From Delphinapterus leucas (taxonomy: Eukaryota > Chordata > Mammalia > Artiodactyla > Monodontidae), in the NCBI RefSeq assembly GCF_002288925.2, contig NW_022098076.1, positions 89,574,182 through 89,638,181 on the forward strand: a stretch of DNA of 64,000 nt. The letters run 5' to 3'. Both the position numbers and the translations under genes were made by a program. The number at the start of each line of letters is the position of its first letter. Position 1 is the stretch's first letter. The notes under the pieces are model-generated. The model was not told the DNA's origin and made no database searches. It saw only the letters and a list, made by a program, of their open reading frames with translations. Shown here one piece after another: positions 43,430 to 55,364 of the stretch.

Positions 43430-43990
43430 TGACTGATAATCAAACAAATGCACATTGAAACAGAAGCGAAAGGCCAGGCTCACCTGGCCACCTGGTCCAG
43501 GGGGGAGCAGGAAAAGTGGGTGAGCTCACACCTGCAGAAGTGAGGGGGCAGCTGGGCACGGCTGCCAGGAGCTTTAAAGCTGTTGGGATCCTTTGACTGG
43601 TGGCTTCACTTACCCCAGGGACAAAAATTCACCGACAACCTATTCTTTATGGCATTGTCCCAGAAAGTAAACTTCAAAGCAATTGGAATATCCAGCAAGG
43701 GAGAACGGCTATGTAAGTTATGGATCAGCCGCAGGATGGAATGTGATAAGACCAATAAAACGAGTGTTTGGAAACCATCTCATAACAAGCCTGCGGTGTG
43801 AGGTTAAGCAACAAAATAGAATATAATATGAGTAAAGGGTCAATCCAATTATATACTTAAGACTTGGAAGGAGATGGTACAAACTACCAGGAGATTTATA
43901 TCTTAGGGGTTGGATTGCAGGTGATGTCTATTTTTGCTTCTGTGTTTTTCTACATTCTCCACATTCTCCAAGAACATACTCTTTTAATAA
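43430..43990 (+). mobile_element. Old L1/HAL1 3' end
   Basis: 'ttctttatggcattgtcccagaaag', 'ggtcaatccaattatatacttaag' and 'tgtgtttttctacattctccacattctccaagaac' are in the order of an old L1 3' end, closing in an A-rich stretch. Confidence 0.5.
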
Positions 43991-44433
43991 AAAGAAAAAT
44001 CGTAAACCAGTCTAAAATGAATCTTGTATGAAATATAGGATAATAAAGGGCTGAAAAAACACAGAAGACAGAGCAGCTGGCCTGGGTTGGTGGCTGGGGC
44101 CTGCCGGAGAGAAGGACGTGTGAACACAAAAGGTTCACCTGTCAGAAAAAGAGGCAAGTTTTCCAAAGGGGTACTGGCTTGTAGAAAACACAGAGATGCC
44201 CACGGAGCAGCTGTGTGAGAGGAGTTGATCTCTTGCCCCTTTGGGGGCAGAATGGTGCCCAGAGGTTCAGACACACACTGCTCTGTCTCCACGGTCAGGG
44301 TCCTCCTGTTAGAAGGTCTTCTTTCACCTTTGGCCCACTTCTCACCCACCTGGCCTGGGTCAGGTGCACCCTCACCTGCTCCCTGCATCCAGCTCAGAGC
44401 TGCGGAGGCCCAGAACGGAAGTTTCCTGTCTGG
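43991..44433. other. Unassigned sequence
   Basis: A 198-codon minus-strand open frame (43984-44580) covers it and runs into the L1 tail on one side. No motif is recognised. Confidence 0.3.
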
Positions 44434-44448
44434 CCAGAAGGGGGCGCT
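44434..44448 (+). promoter_or_regulatory. Candidate CTCF motif
   Basis: CCAGAAGGGGGCGCT differs at one position from the CTCF core CCASYAGRKGGCRSY. It contains a CpG and is not within a SINE. Motif orientation is plus. Occupancy is not shown. Confidence 0.35.
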
Positions 44449-44459
44449 GTGGTGCAGGA

Positions 44460-44580
44460 CGGGCACCTGAAACCAGAGACTTCGGTTCAAGTTCTTAGTC
44501 TGTCCTTTCTTGTAACTTGCGAAATACACCTGGGACACGTCGGAAGATGAGCCCCTCATCTCAGGGATAAAATAAAGCAA
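44460..44580 (+). mobile_element. Possible MIR fragment
   Basis: 'gagacttcggttcaagttcttagtctgtcc' followed by a 'gagcccctcatctcagggataaaat' block recalls a degraded MIR. Confidence 0.35.
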
Positions 44581-45264
44581 TTAGACACAAATGTTTGTAG
44601 CCTGAAAAAGATCTGCGAATATGAGGGTCACTAATTCTTCAGTGCTTTCTTTCCACGTTAAACCCCTTGTAGGTGCTCTTGCTTCCCCCCACTTTCACCT
44701 CCCAATGATGTGTTGGCGTCGGCCTGCTTGTGTGCACTGTGACCCTTGCCCGAGTGTTTCTCTTGCCCTTTGGGCTCCAGGACCTGTTATTGCAAAGGGC
44801 TGCTGGGCTCCGCTCCGGATTCGGTTTGACCACTGGGCTGTGACCCTGGATCACCGGCCGCGTGCTCATGGGCTCAGTGATTAGCATCTTGGACCACAGC
44901 CTCCATCAGGACTAAATGCCAAAGGAACCCTCCTTTCTGGGGAAAGGCCTTGCTGTCTGCTGTCTGCGCTCCATCTGCTTTCATTCTCACTACAGACCCA
45001 GACAAGAGATGGGACCTCCTGTCACTACCGACCTTTACCCTGACTCTGGCTGAGAGCCTCTCTGTACAGTTGTGTGGTCTGTGCACTGCACACCCCTAGG
45101 CAGTGCTGTCTGTACTGTAGTCTGCAAAGAACAAGGCAAGGCCTGAACAGTTACGAACAGCAGCCCTGCTCGGTTGCGGCGATCGAACTGTGATCCAGGC
45201 ATGCTGGCCCTGGCTGGTTCACGAAACGTCCTGCCTCTTCTAGCTGCAAGACGGGGAAGGCCTC
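44581..45264. other. Unassigned sequence
   Basis: No repeat or gene is recognised. Confidence 0.35.
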
Positions 45265-45325
45265 GGAATCTTTCTCAATCTCAGTTTCCTCAGCTGTAAG
45301 GTGAGGAGCTGGATTGGTTAATTTC
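45265..45325 (+). mobile_element. MIR core fragment
   Basis: TCTCAGTTTCCTCAGCTGTA, then 'aggtgaggagctgg', matches the MIR core. Confidence 0.55.
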
Positions 45326-47121
45326 TAAGCTCAGTTATCTAGACAGGCCAAACTGTGCGACTTAACCTGGCTTTAGAATCTTTCAAATCTCCCTTAGTCT
45401 GCCTTCACCCATGGAATCTGGCCAGTGTCCTTGATGTCACCAGATGGGTGTCTGTGCTCAGTCTGGAGATCCAGCATCCCGGCTCTGTCCTTGTCCACAT
45501 GCAGTCTTAAACCTGCTGTTGCCCTTGGGCCTGCCCCAGCATCTCCCTTTCACCCTCACAGGAAGCCCCAGTAACAGGCATTTACATCCTGCTGGGCTCG
45601 TGCCTTCATGCTGCGCCCGCCAGAGGCGAGCACAGCCGATTCCCAGGCAGGGAGGATCAGGGAGGGTTGGGGATGTTTGGGACAGTTTGAGGGAGCCCAA
45701 CTGGGCTGAGCCAGAGACCTCATGGAGAGGACTAGTGGATATTACAGCTAGAAATCTGTGTTGGGACTAAGGAGTAGCTATGTTTGCTCTTGTCAAGGTA
45801 ATTTCCGGGTTTGTAGGTCAGGAGGCAAAGATCTTTGGGGCAGGTGGCCTCTTAGTAACTTGCAATCACACATGGGACCTGCCTCTCCAAACCCACCCAC
45901 ATGCTGACTACATAAGGTCAGCTCTGAAGCCAGGCACACTGCCATCCATCGAGCAGATATTATGCCCCATATGCCTCAGGGGGAAGTGGGGTCAGAGTGA
46001 GGACGCCCTCCCAAAGTCATGCAGCAGTGGCTGGGGCACTAAGCCCAACTGCTCCCAGTTACAAACGCCTGGGCTCCTAGGTGCCCGTGGCTGCGCTGTG
46101 GGGTCCTTTAGGTGGGGCTGCCCTCAGTGCCTTGCACGTAGAGCTGGAGGGGGGCCTGCAGAGGAAGCAGCCAGGAGGCTGGGCGGCTGCGCATGACCAG
46201 CTCAGGGAGGTCCACGTGCGCCATATTTCATATTTATCCTGAGGTGCTCTGGAGTCCCAGGGGCTTGAAGTGATGCCTTAGACATCGCTCCGGCTGACCA
46301 CAGAGAGTGAGTTGGACAAAGAGCAAATGGGGACTGAGAGAGAACAGCCTGGGAGGCTGTGCAGTGGTTCCAAAGATGGGTGGGTGGCTGCAACAGAGAT
46401 AAAAGACACGTGCATGGGGCAAGGGGAAACATGATCCGTCCAGCCAGCACGTGCACAGCGCCTCCCTTGGGTCAGCTGCATGGGGATGGAAAAAGTCTGG
46501 GGCTACAGGAGCCTTGGGACGGGAGATGCCCTGAGAGTCAAGAAGAGGAGAGCGAGGGAGAAGAAAAGCCTTAGATGAGGCTTCTCTCTGTCTCCCCCGC
46601 CCCCCAGCTCACAGCAAACATACATGGAGCTGTTTCCACCATCCATTCAGCCAGGGCTGTGCCTCTGCAGGTGTCGACCACAATCAGGGGACCATGTTGA
46701 TTGACCCAGAACTCTCTCCACGCAGTCTGGACTGAACTAACTCGAGATAAGCAAAATGTACCACACCGGTGCACAGAGCGCTCAGAAATGATTCATTTTT
46801 TGCTCCCTTGAAATGGTGGCAAATCTTCTACAGAACAAACCACATCCGGAGGGGAAGTGATGAAGCTCAGAGGAGCAGTGAGAATAACCACGGTGACAAT
46901 CTCACAATTTGGGGGCTTAAATAAGGGGTGTGTTTACTCTGGAATTGCCACTGAAAAAAAAAGCTGCAAAGACAACAGCCAAGCAACAGTATTCTCTTCT
47001 GGGCTCATCTACAAAGAAAGTACAGATAACGCACGTTTCCCAGGGGCTGTCCATAAATCCAAGATTTCTTCTTGCCATTACCATGGAAAAGATCCTCAAC
47101 GAGGAAGGTGAACCATCCAGG
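45326..47121. other. Unassigned, GC-richer sequence
   Basis: No repeat or gene is recognised. CpG density stays below what I would call an island. Confidence 0.4.
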
Positions 47122-47330
47122 GGTGGTTTTTTTTAGCTTTCTATTTTGAGATGATGATAGATTCACCTGCAGTTGTAAGAAATAATAGAGAGACCCCGTA
47201 AACTCTTTACCTAGTTTCTCCCCATGGAAACATTCTGCATAACTATAGTAGAACCAGGAAACACAACCAGGAAACTGACACTGACACCAATGATTTCATT
47301 TTGGAGAACTCTCAAAGTGACATATTGTCA
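47122..47330 (+). mobile_element. Old L1-type 3' UTR fragment
   Basis: 'attttgagatgatgatagattcacctgcagttgtaagaaataatagagag' with 'tttacctagtttctccccatgg' is a block found in many old mammalian L1 3' ends. Confidence 0.5.
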
Positions 47331-47727
47331 CTTTTGAAAATATGAAAGGTAAAACTTCTGTATTTAAAAAAAAACAACTAAAATTAAATTACAAGACGAC
47401 CAGGCAAGGAGAAAATGCTTTTCTATTAATCCTAGCAAGTAGTTTATGTCCATAGAATGGGTCTGTTCCCTTTTAGAAGAAAAACACTTAAGTGGCCCTT
47501 GAAAATATTGTGATGGTCTACAGAATTACAACTAAAATTACTATAATACAGTACTATCTCAGGAAATTTATAAGACAACATAGGATGAATTTACTTATTG
47601 AGATAGATTGTTTTGAAGTATTATTGTTTGATTTCAGCCCTTCTTAAGTTCTCTAACATTATTTCTTACATCTAAGAACTCACCACTTCCCTCTAGTATT
47701 ACATTCTAAATACCTTGTGTCCTTTCA
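47331..47727. other. Unassigned AT-rich sequence
   Basis: No confident call. Confidence 0.3.
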
Positions 47728-47850
47728 CTGATTCATTTATTCATGTTCAACAAATATCTCTTGATTGTCTGCTACCGGCCAATTATTTTTCTAGGGGTTA
47801 GAAAACCAGGGGTGACCAAAAAAGCTCTTTGGGGAGCTGTCATTCCAATC
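47728..47850 (+). mobile_element. L2 fragment
   Basis: 'tcatttattcatgttcaacaaatatctcttgattgtctgctac' and 'aaagctctttggggagctgtcattcc' match the L2 3' block. Confidence 0.55.
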
Positions 47851-47904
47851 AATCCCCCCATTTCATCTGAACTATAATGGCCATTGTTTAGGATTCCATC
47901 GTCT

Positions 47905-48300
47905 TCCAGAAGGACCACTGTAGAAGCCTCTGAATCCGTCAGACTCTGTACAGTCTCTCCCCTCCCCCAGCTTATTCTCGGCACTGCTGATCGTTCCCGC
48001 AGACGCATCCGATTACGTGACATTCATGCTCGAAATCCATCCAGTGGTCCCTTCACTCCTGTCTCCCTCTGAACAGGACAAGTTCCAAATGCCCTGCAGC
48101 CCTTAATGGTCCAGCCTGTGTCTTCCCATCCGTATCATCATCATTCATCCACCACCTTTCCCGCCCACACAGCTGTCTCAAGCCACTCTGCTTTGCTGGT
48201 GGCCATTCTTGGACTGGGGTCCGCCCCTTGCTTTTCTGCCTGAAAGAGTCTTGGTCATTATTAACCTTTCAGTCTAAACGTGACCTTCTCTGCTGAATGA
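47905..48300 (-). mobile_element. L2 fragment, minus strand
   Basis: 'gacattcatgctcgaaatccatccagtgg', 'gacaagttccaaatgccctgcagcccttaatgg', 'ctgcctgaaagagtcttgg' is the antisense of the L2 region before its 3' end. It is opposite in orientation to the L2 at 47728. Confidence 0.6.
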
Positions 48301-48929
48301 GGTAAATTCCATTTAGTGGGAGATCTCATTTACTTGCAGATCACCAAGTACTACCTATTGTTTGGGTGGGTGTGCTGCCGCTGGATTTCTTATGAGCAAA
48401 GGAGATATGTTTTTTCCACATTGTTTGTATCTTCACACCCTTGGTCTTTCTTGCTGCAGTGTGGCATCCGTGATTCCCTTGGGAATACCCTTAGCATTTC
48501 TGTTTGTTTGTTTTATTAATCCTTTTCTTTCTGAAAATAAAAATCGTTTGAAAATTAAAAGAGTAGAAAGGAAAGAACACCAAATATTGAGAGTGTAACA
48601 TTTCAAACTTAGGGTATATTTTCTTCCTTTTCCCTAGTATTTTAATTTACTTTACATTGATTATATAGATACAATTTAAACCCTTGTTTTTTTCCACTTA
48701 AAGTATATTTTAAAAATTTAAGCTTTTGACACAAACTGATAAATTGATTTTCAAAACGATTGTAAAAATTTATTCTCCCATCATTAGATATGAAAATGTG
48801 CAGCTTACCTACCACCCCTACACAAATGCTAGTGAAAGCAAAAACTGGTCCTTTTCTTCACCTTTGCTTTTCTTTATTCTTAAGATTGACTATATTTTCA
48901 TTTGTTTATAAGGTCCTCGCATTTCATCT
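48301..48929. other. AT-rich, unassigned
   Basis: It may be decayed L1. No confident call. Confidence 0.3.
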
Positions 48930-49880
48930 TTCTGAATTTTCTGAGCTTTTTCTTTGCCTGTTTAGTTAATGGAATATTTCACTTTTCTCATTGGTTCATT
49001 TGAACTATTTATTGACATTTAAATTCTTTCTCAGTCTTGATCATCGAAAAAAAATTTTTTCAGCCTGTAATTCGGCTTTCATGTATTTTGTGATACTTGA
49101 CATATAATTTTTATGTGAATTCAAATCTACTGTTTCCTTCTTAATGCCTTCCGTTGGTTTTAAATGTAGAAAGTCCTTTCTCTATCTAGAAACCAAGGAG
49201 TTTTTTCCTCTCTCTTTTCCCTGTTTTTTAAAAATGTCTGAGCTCTGATCCATCAGTTGACTTTGGTGTGTGGTAAAGTTAGAAGCAGATGTTTTCCCCA
49301 AATATCTTGCCAATTATTGTGTCATCCTTGACTGAGAAATCTTTCATTTTCTGTTCATGAGTGATGCCTCATTTAACATGTGTTAAATATGGATCAATCT
49401 CTGACTGTTCTCTGTTCATTGATGTACTACTGCTTCTTGTACCCATGATGCTCTGAAGCACTTGGTTTAGATTTACACACCACACAAATCTGGTAGAGCA
49501 AGTTCTCCCCCATTTCTCTTTTTGTGGAAGATTTTCTTAGGTATTTCCACCTATTTACTCTTCCAGTTTCATTTGGGAAGGTTATTTGTTTTAAAACATA
49601 GCATTTTCCATTCCAACACAGAGCTGCTCTGTCTAAAAACAAAATTATTTTTCAGCTTAATTTTTAGTTTTATTTATTTGTCTCCTCATATTTATTATTA
49701 AAGGTATTCTTAGCTATTCTATTCGTGGGTGCTATTATAAATGGGATTTTTAAAAATTGTATTTTTAACTGGTTAGTTGTTTCTAAACAGAAGAGTGACT
49801 TTGGTGTACTTATAGTGAGCTTGGTTATTTTATTAACTTCTCTTATTACTTCTTCAACTATTAGGTGGGTCTCTTGAGAT
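48930..49880 (-). mobile_element. Old L1 3' end, minus strand
   Basis: 'agaagcagatgttttccccaaatatcttgcc', 'atgtgttaaatatggatcaatctctg' and 'ttcttagctattctattcgtgggtgctattataaatggg' are antisense L1 3' UTR and ORF2-end blocks. Confidence 0.55.
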
Positions 49881-49949
49881 ACTAGGTATACTGCTAGAAG
49901 AAACTGAGGCTGGAGGGTTGGTGTACCCCCAGTGCTGGCCACACAGCAT

Positions 49950-50160
49950 TCCATCTACATGAAGTTCAAATGCATGCAAAGCCAGTGGATAGTGACAGAG
50001 GTCAGGACGGAGGCTGACTCTGGGAAGAAGGGAAGGGGCTGGTGGGGAGGAGGCATCAGTGAGGTCTCTGCAATTCTGGTGTTGTTCTAGGTCACATGGG
50101 GGTGCTCATTGTGTAAAAGTTCATTGAACTGTCCACTTGCGGACTTTTATATATGGATGT
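49950..50160 (+). mobile_element. L1 3' end
   Basis: 'catgaagttcaaatgcatgcaaagcc', 'agtgacagaggtcaggacggaggctgac' and 'taaaagttcattgaactgtccacttgcgg' form the terminal block of an old L1. Confidence 0.7.
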
Positions 50161-50161
50161 C

Positions 50162-50469
50162 TGTAGTGGGGTGAATGGTGTCCCCCTAAAAAATTTGTCT
50201 GATTCCTAACCTCAGATAGCTGTGAATGTGACCTTATTTAGAAAATGGGTCTTTGCTGATGTAGTTAAGCTAAAGATCTTGAGGTGAGATCATTCTGGAT
50301 TAGGGTGGGCTCCAAATCCAGTAATCAGTGCCCTTATAAAAAGAGGGAAAATGCAGACACACAGAAGGCAGGGTAATGTGAAGATGCAGAGGTTGAAGTG
50401 ATGTGTCCACAAGCCAAGGAACTCCAGGAATTGCCAACAAACACCCAGAGCCGGAAAGAGGCAAGGAGG
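50162..50469 (+). mobile_element. MaLR (MLT1-type) LTR, left part
   Basis: It begins TGTAGTGGGGTGAATGGTGT. It then has 'cttatttagaaaatgggtctttgctgatgtagttaag', 'cattctggattagggtgggc' and 'gtgcccttataaaaagaggg'. It is interrupted by an ERV1-type LTR and resumes at 51016. Confidence 0.85.
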
Positions 50470-51015
50470 TACAGGGAGCAAAATGTGCCACCCCAAAAAG
50501 CGTCTCTTTGGCAAGGGGATTATTTTAGGCTGATTATTTTTAAGAAACAGAAGACTCGAGAAGTCTTTCTTTTTTACCTTCCCCTTGGCTGCCTAAAAAT
50601 AGATAAAGGGCCTGTTCCCAGAAGACAACTATCACCAGAGATGCCTGCAAAGAATGTAGGCCAGGTGAGGTGGGAACCCCGGCAGGGCCTGGAGATCAGA
50701 GTCAACTCTGTTTCCATTAGTCCCTGCAGGCCCAGCAAACACTTATTTACCAAACATTTACTTTTCCATCTCCACATAGATTGCTTTCCTCTCCTTTGAA
50801 GTCCCAAACCACTACCCTCACCTCCTCGTTTGTCTTTAGCTGAAGATGGCGTTTAAGGTGAGGGCTTCGACCCAGTTTTCCTGGGTCTCTCCCATGTATA
50901 CATGTTATTAAACTTTTGTTTGCTTTTCTCCTGTTAGTCTGTCTCATGTCAATTTAATTCTTAAACCAGCCAGAAGAACCTAGAAGGGTAGAGGAAAATG
51001 TCTTCCTCCCCAGCA
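50470..51015 (+). mobile_element. Gammaretrovirus-like (ERV1) solo LTR
   Basis: A 546-bp block splits a MaLR LTR into two collinear parts. It has a TATA-like CTAAAAATAGATAAA near 50593, a polyadenylation-type ATTAAA at 50907-50912, and a downstream 'cctgttagtctgtctcatgtcaatttaattc' typical of class I LTRs. Provisional ends are TA..CA. Flanks GGAGG (50465-50469) and GAAGG (51016-51020) could be a mutated duplication. No viral gene is present, so it is the product of LTR-LTR recombination. Confidence 0.75.
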
Positions 51016-51149
51016 GAAGGATCCTCCCTTAGAGCTTTTGGAGGGAGCACGGCCCTGCCGACACCTTGGTTTCAGACTTCCAGCCACCAGAACCGTGAGA
51101 GAACACACAGCTGGTTGTAGCAAAGAACAGCAGCCCTAGGAAAGTAACA
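51016..51149 (+). mobile_element. MaLR LTR, right part
   Basis: 'cttagagcttttggagggagcacggccctgccgacacc', 'ccagccaccagaaccgtgagag' and 'gcagccctaggaaag' complete the LTR begun at 50162. Confidence 0.85.
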
Positions 51150-51613
51150 CAATGCCGTACTTCAATATAAATTTTACTTAAAGAAAAACAGACAAACAAA
51201 AAGTCAACCAAAACTTGTGTTGACAGGGGTGTGGGATCTTCTGCAGGGTGACTGGGAACTCTTTTGGAAAGCTATGACGTTACTGATCTAAATCATTAAA
51301 CACATGTTTTTGTTTTACTCCATTCATAGAACTATGACCTAAGGAGTAATTACAGGTATCCACGAGGATTTTCACTCCAACATCGATTATTCCCAGGCTT
51401 TAGGGCTCTCCTCTCCAACACCATTTTCACTTGTCAACAATTAAAATAAAATAATAAAACTCATTGCTGGTGAAGATATGGTAGCTTAGGCAATTTCTCT
51501 CGCCTGTGGGAGAACAAATATCATTGCAGGTGCGGCGGGCTACTTTAGTGAGATAGTAATGTGGACTCTTCCCTTCTAAACTTTTCCTTTCTCCTTCAAA
51601 GAAATTAGCCAGG
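51150..51613. other. Unassigned sequence
   Basis: No repeat or gene is recognised. Confidence 0.35.
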
Positions 51614-51960
51614 CTGTAAGAGTGTCCTACTGCTACATAACAAATACCCCCAACTTAGTAGCTTGAGGCAAAACCCATTCATAGCTCACGGTTCTGTAGG
51701 TCAGAAATCCAGGCAGGGCTTAGCTGGCTTCTCTGCTCAGGGTCTCACAAGACTGAAATCAGGGTGGCCACCAGCTTACTTTCATTTCTGGTGGCTCTGG
51801 GGGAAAACCCACTTGCAAACTCATTCTGGTTGGTGGCAGAGTTCAGTTTCTTGGGGTTGTAGGATTGAGGTCCCTGTTTCTTGAGGACCAACAGCCAGAG
51901 ACTACTCTCAGCCCCTAGAGGCCCCCCACATTCCTCCTTATGGTTCCCTTTTTGCTTCTG
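51614..51960 (-). mobile_element. MaLR (MLT1-type) LTR, minus strand
   Basis: 'gtcctactgctacataacaaatacc', 'agctcacggttctgtaggtcagaaatccaggcagggcttagctgg' and 'ctcagggtctcacaag' are the antisense of an MLT1-type LTR. The distal part is decayed. Confidence 0.7.
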
Positions 51961-52030
51961 TCCCCACCTTGCGCCCACGCCCTTGGGCATTTGTGTTCTT
52001 CTGCAGGGACATACATAGACATTCACCCAG

Positions 52031-52031
<1 letters not shown>

Positions 52032-52065
<34 letters not shown>

Positions 52066-52212
52066 AAGTCAGACAGACACACAAACACATAGACACTTCC
52101 ATAAACATACCCATACATAGGCACACACATTCATATAATGGTAAACTCTCTCAAACACAGACACACACACACATAAACACACACAGTGATCAAATACACA
52201 CATATGCACACA
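52032..52212. repeat. CA-rich microsatellite region
   Basis: A pure (AC)15 at 52033-52062 is followed by about 150 bp of CA-rich sequence with repeated CACAxACA words. It looks like an old, decayed dinucleotide array. Confidence 0.9.
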
Positions 52213-52264
52213 ACTTTTTGGCAAAAATTCCACCCAGAGTCTGAAAAGCTTCTTTGGAGTCGTT

Positions 52265-52540
52265 TTCCCTCAACAAACATCTACTGGGCACCTATGTACA
52301 GTCAATTGTTGTGTTAAACCCTAGGGGGTGGACTGCTGGAATACTGAGGCCTGGCTCATGGACCCTGTGCTCAAGGACCCAGAGCAGAGGCGAGATAAAT
52401 AAGCAATCAGAAGGTTGTAGCTCTGCATGATAATAGCTGTCACAGAGGTGAGCAGAGGGATGGATATCTACCCCAGCCTGTGATGGTGGCCTTCCTGGAG
52501 GAGAAGACCAAGTCTGATTCTTTAAGCAGAGCGGAAACAG
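52265..52540 (+). mobile_element. L2 fragment
   Basis: 'ccctcaacaaacatctactgggcacctatg', 'gagataaataagcaatcag' and 'gtggccttcctggaggag' follow the L2 3' region in order. Confidence 0.65.
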
Positions 52541-53144
52541 TATGACGTGAAGCTGCAGCATCCCATTCACCTGGGCTGCCCTGTCTCTGCTGACTCACCT
52601 TTACATTTCTGCCTCTTGGTATTTGCTCCTGGCATCTTCAGAATCATGGGGAGCCCCTCCCATCCCCAACGCCACACAGGCAGATCGACAGTGACATAGG
52701 CATTAACCAGCACAGGACCTGACATGTTTTGTTTTGGGGTTCCACACACTCAGAGCCAGAAATAATGAACTGGGGATAACTGCTAAAAGGGACCAGCATG
52801 AGAATTTAAACCTAGGAAGGCAAGAGCTAGAGAGGACTGAGAAAGAGTAGGCGTGCTGCGACACATAAAAGGATTTGGGTCTTGATCATCTTGTCCCTCT
52901 GCTCAGTAGGACAATTCAGCCAGTCTTTCCAGCCCGCTCTCATCAAATGTAAAATCAAACAATCACAACAATAAAAACCCTCCAGATGTCATTGCATAAA
53001 TCTGCTCTCCACCCTCCCCTCTCCTGACTCTGACCCCAGTACTCATAGATGTCTTGATGAATTAAGGTCTCCTTTTCTTCACTGGCCTCATATACCACCA
53101 GAGCAGTCACACGTAGGCTAGCAGTGACTTGGAAACTTCTGGAT
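52541..53144. other. Unassigned sequence
   Basis: No repeat or gene is recognised. Confidence 0.35.
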
Positions 53145-53333
53145 CAGTGGTTGAACATGATAAACCACTGTATGCATGATCAAACTTGAACATGCATTAG
53201 AATCACCTGGAGGGCTTGTGAAGACACAAGGGCTGTGCCCCATTTACAGAGTTTCTGACTCAGTATGTGTGGGGTGGAACCCAAGTGAGGGGGTGATGCT
53301 GATGCTCTGAGGACCACACGTTGAGAACTGTTG
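53145..53333 (+). mobile_element. MER5A-like hAT-Charlie element
   Basis: 'catgcattagaatcacctggagggcttgtgaagacac', 'ccatttacagagtttctgactcagtatgtgtggggtgg' and 'gatgctgatgctctgaggaccacacgttgagaactg' match MER5A from end to end. A short insertion is near the left end. Confidence 0.85.
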
Positions 53334-53689
53334 TAGCTACTCCTGAGGGCACAGATGATCCACCATACACAACCTCCCTGATGTCCCACATAGTTAGAAC
53401 AGGCGTATGGCTGGAAAAGGGAGAGGGACCAACAGAATCCCTAAATGCATTAACATGATTCACTCCTCTCTATGATGTCACTTTCACAATCAGTAGCTTT
53501 GGGAAGTTTTTTTTATTAACCACTAGAGGCGTCAGAGGACAGGAATAAGAATTCTAAACTAGATATCAGAGACCTGGTTTTAATCTGGGCTCTGCTACTT
53601 GCTTGTTGGTTGCGGTGATTTGTTACATGGCAATAGCTGACTGATACAAGTGGCTGCTATGTCAGGTCTGAGAACTTTAAGATGAATTT
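53334..53689. other. Mostly unassigned; small repeat scraps
   Basis: A MIR-head-like word (53570-53605) and an LTR-end-like word ('gtgatttgttacatggcaatagctgactgatac', 53615-53648) are visible but short. Confidence 0.35.
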
Positions 53690-53880
53690 AGAAAAATATC
53701 TACCTGCAAGGAATTTACAATCTAGCGGAAGAGGCAGTTACAATAAGGTGAGCTAAGTAATATGAAAGGAAGTAAAGAGGTGTTGTGAGCTCAGAGGCAC
53801 AGGGACCTCAATCTGCCTCAGAGGTTTTGGGGAGAAAACCTTCTCAGAAGTAACACTTAAGCCAAACAGTGGGAGGGCAG
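53690..53880 (+). mobile_element. L2 fragment
   Basis: 'ctgcaaggaatttacaatctagcggaagagg' and 'ggggagaaaaccttctcagaagtaacacttaagcc' match the L2 3' region. Confidence 0.55.
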
Positions 53881-55364
53881 GCAGCTCAGCAGTCCTGAGC
53901 ACACCCTGCACTGAACACAAGGCAGGTACTTGCAGGTAGAATGGCAAATGGATGAGATCAAACCCAAGGACTGACTCACATATGGATGAGTTGACTTCCT
54001 AGGCTCCAGGGTCACAGAATGCCATCTTAACTCCAATCGTCAACTTACAAATGGACATCGTGGTCGTGATTCCTCTCAAGGTGCAGTTGAATCGGTCCAC
54101 ATCCACTGCTCCCCTGCGTGTGATGCTTGCTCATAGAGAACCCAAACTTTGACCCTGTCCGGTATCTCCTTGTCCAAATACCAGGGACTCACACCACTAG
54201 ATGCGCTGGATGCTGTAAGAATAAAACAGAGTTTCTCCAGAGAAAATACTTAACGTTTGATCAGTTTTTCCAGTAGTCCTTAAAAAAGTCCTCTGTATGT
54301 GTTAATTGTACGTCATTCAATCTTTGTTTGCCTATAATCGTATTTGACACAAGACTAGTGACAGAAGTGCTAATGGGGAAAGCAAAACAAAGTAGAAGAG
54401 CCTGCAATTGTCTAAGTAATTGACATCTTTCTGCAATTTTATTTGAGCCCTCAAAATAGAGGCTTTTAGGCAAAAGCACCAGAATCAAGCCACTGCTGCC
54501 ATCTTGGGAAGCAGCCAACTGTGTCATGGACAAGCTTACTGTTCCAACACCTTCCTGGGTTGAGTTACAGCTTCTGCGGGGAAGGGCTGGGTGAAGGGTG
54601 TGGGGCAGGGTGGTTTGTGCAGATAAACCAGGACTGTGGGTGGAACCATGCGGTGGGCGACCAAGTGGCAATCACTGTGCTGGCCTGTCCTCACCCCCTG
54701 GTACGTCTGCAAGTTCAGCTCCCAATCTGAAGGGCACGTTGACAGATCTCCCCCAGAAAGCTGAGGCTGTTTTTCAAGACTTTCCAGGAGGAGAAAGGGC
54801 ATATTGCTTAATTCTATACGTCATTGATTTGAACCCTGTAACTTTTAAGACATTTCTCAGGGTGTTACCACTGGTCACAAAAATATAAGTGACTCAGGGA
54901 GTAACTGTTTTCCCTTTTTTTGAAAGTGGAGAAACCACAGCACAGACGACCAGCAAGGCACCTCCCCCTGGGGCTATGTGGAACCATCTACATCAACCTC
55001 CAAGTGGCTGAGGCAGCTCAAGCTTGCTCAGTGTCCTGAGGCAGAAATGGGAGTCTCTACCACAAACCCTGATGCAGTCAAAACCCCCGTGGAAGCAAGA
55101 GAGCTTCGAGGCGGAAGGGCCGTGGTCTCATCGGAGAGCCGGTTTCACAGAAGCCATGGGGTTTGTGGCATCACAGAGAAGGAGGGTGTGTTGTCCGGTA
55201 AAAAGTGAAACAGCGGGTGACGTGGCTTCTACAAGTGTGCCGTCTTTCCCTTCACTGGTTCACAAATTCCATTGTGAATAACTAGAATAAAGTCATGTCT
55301 TTCCTAGGGAGTCTCCAAATGCCAGGGATCATGTGGCAGCTTCTATATTTTGCAGAGGAAATGG
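53881..55364. other. Unassigned sequence
   Basis: No gene or confident repeat is recognised across about 1.5 kb. Overlapping open frames near 54536-54888 are on opposite strands and unremarkable. Confidence 0.4.

Noticed and set aside
43984..44580. 198-codon open frame, minus strand
   Set aside because: It runs into the A-rich L1 tail on one side and a MIR-like scrap on the other, other frames are open over the same bases, and no protein motif is recognisable.
52032..52212. CA-rich repeats resembling a spaced direct-repeat array
   Set aside because: The repeats are dinucleotide-based and decayed, with no constant repeat/spacer structure; a CRISPR array is not expected in a mammalian genome.
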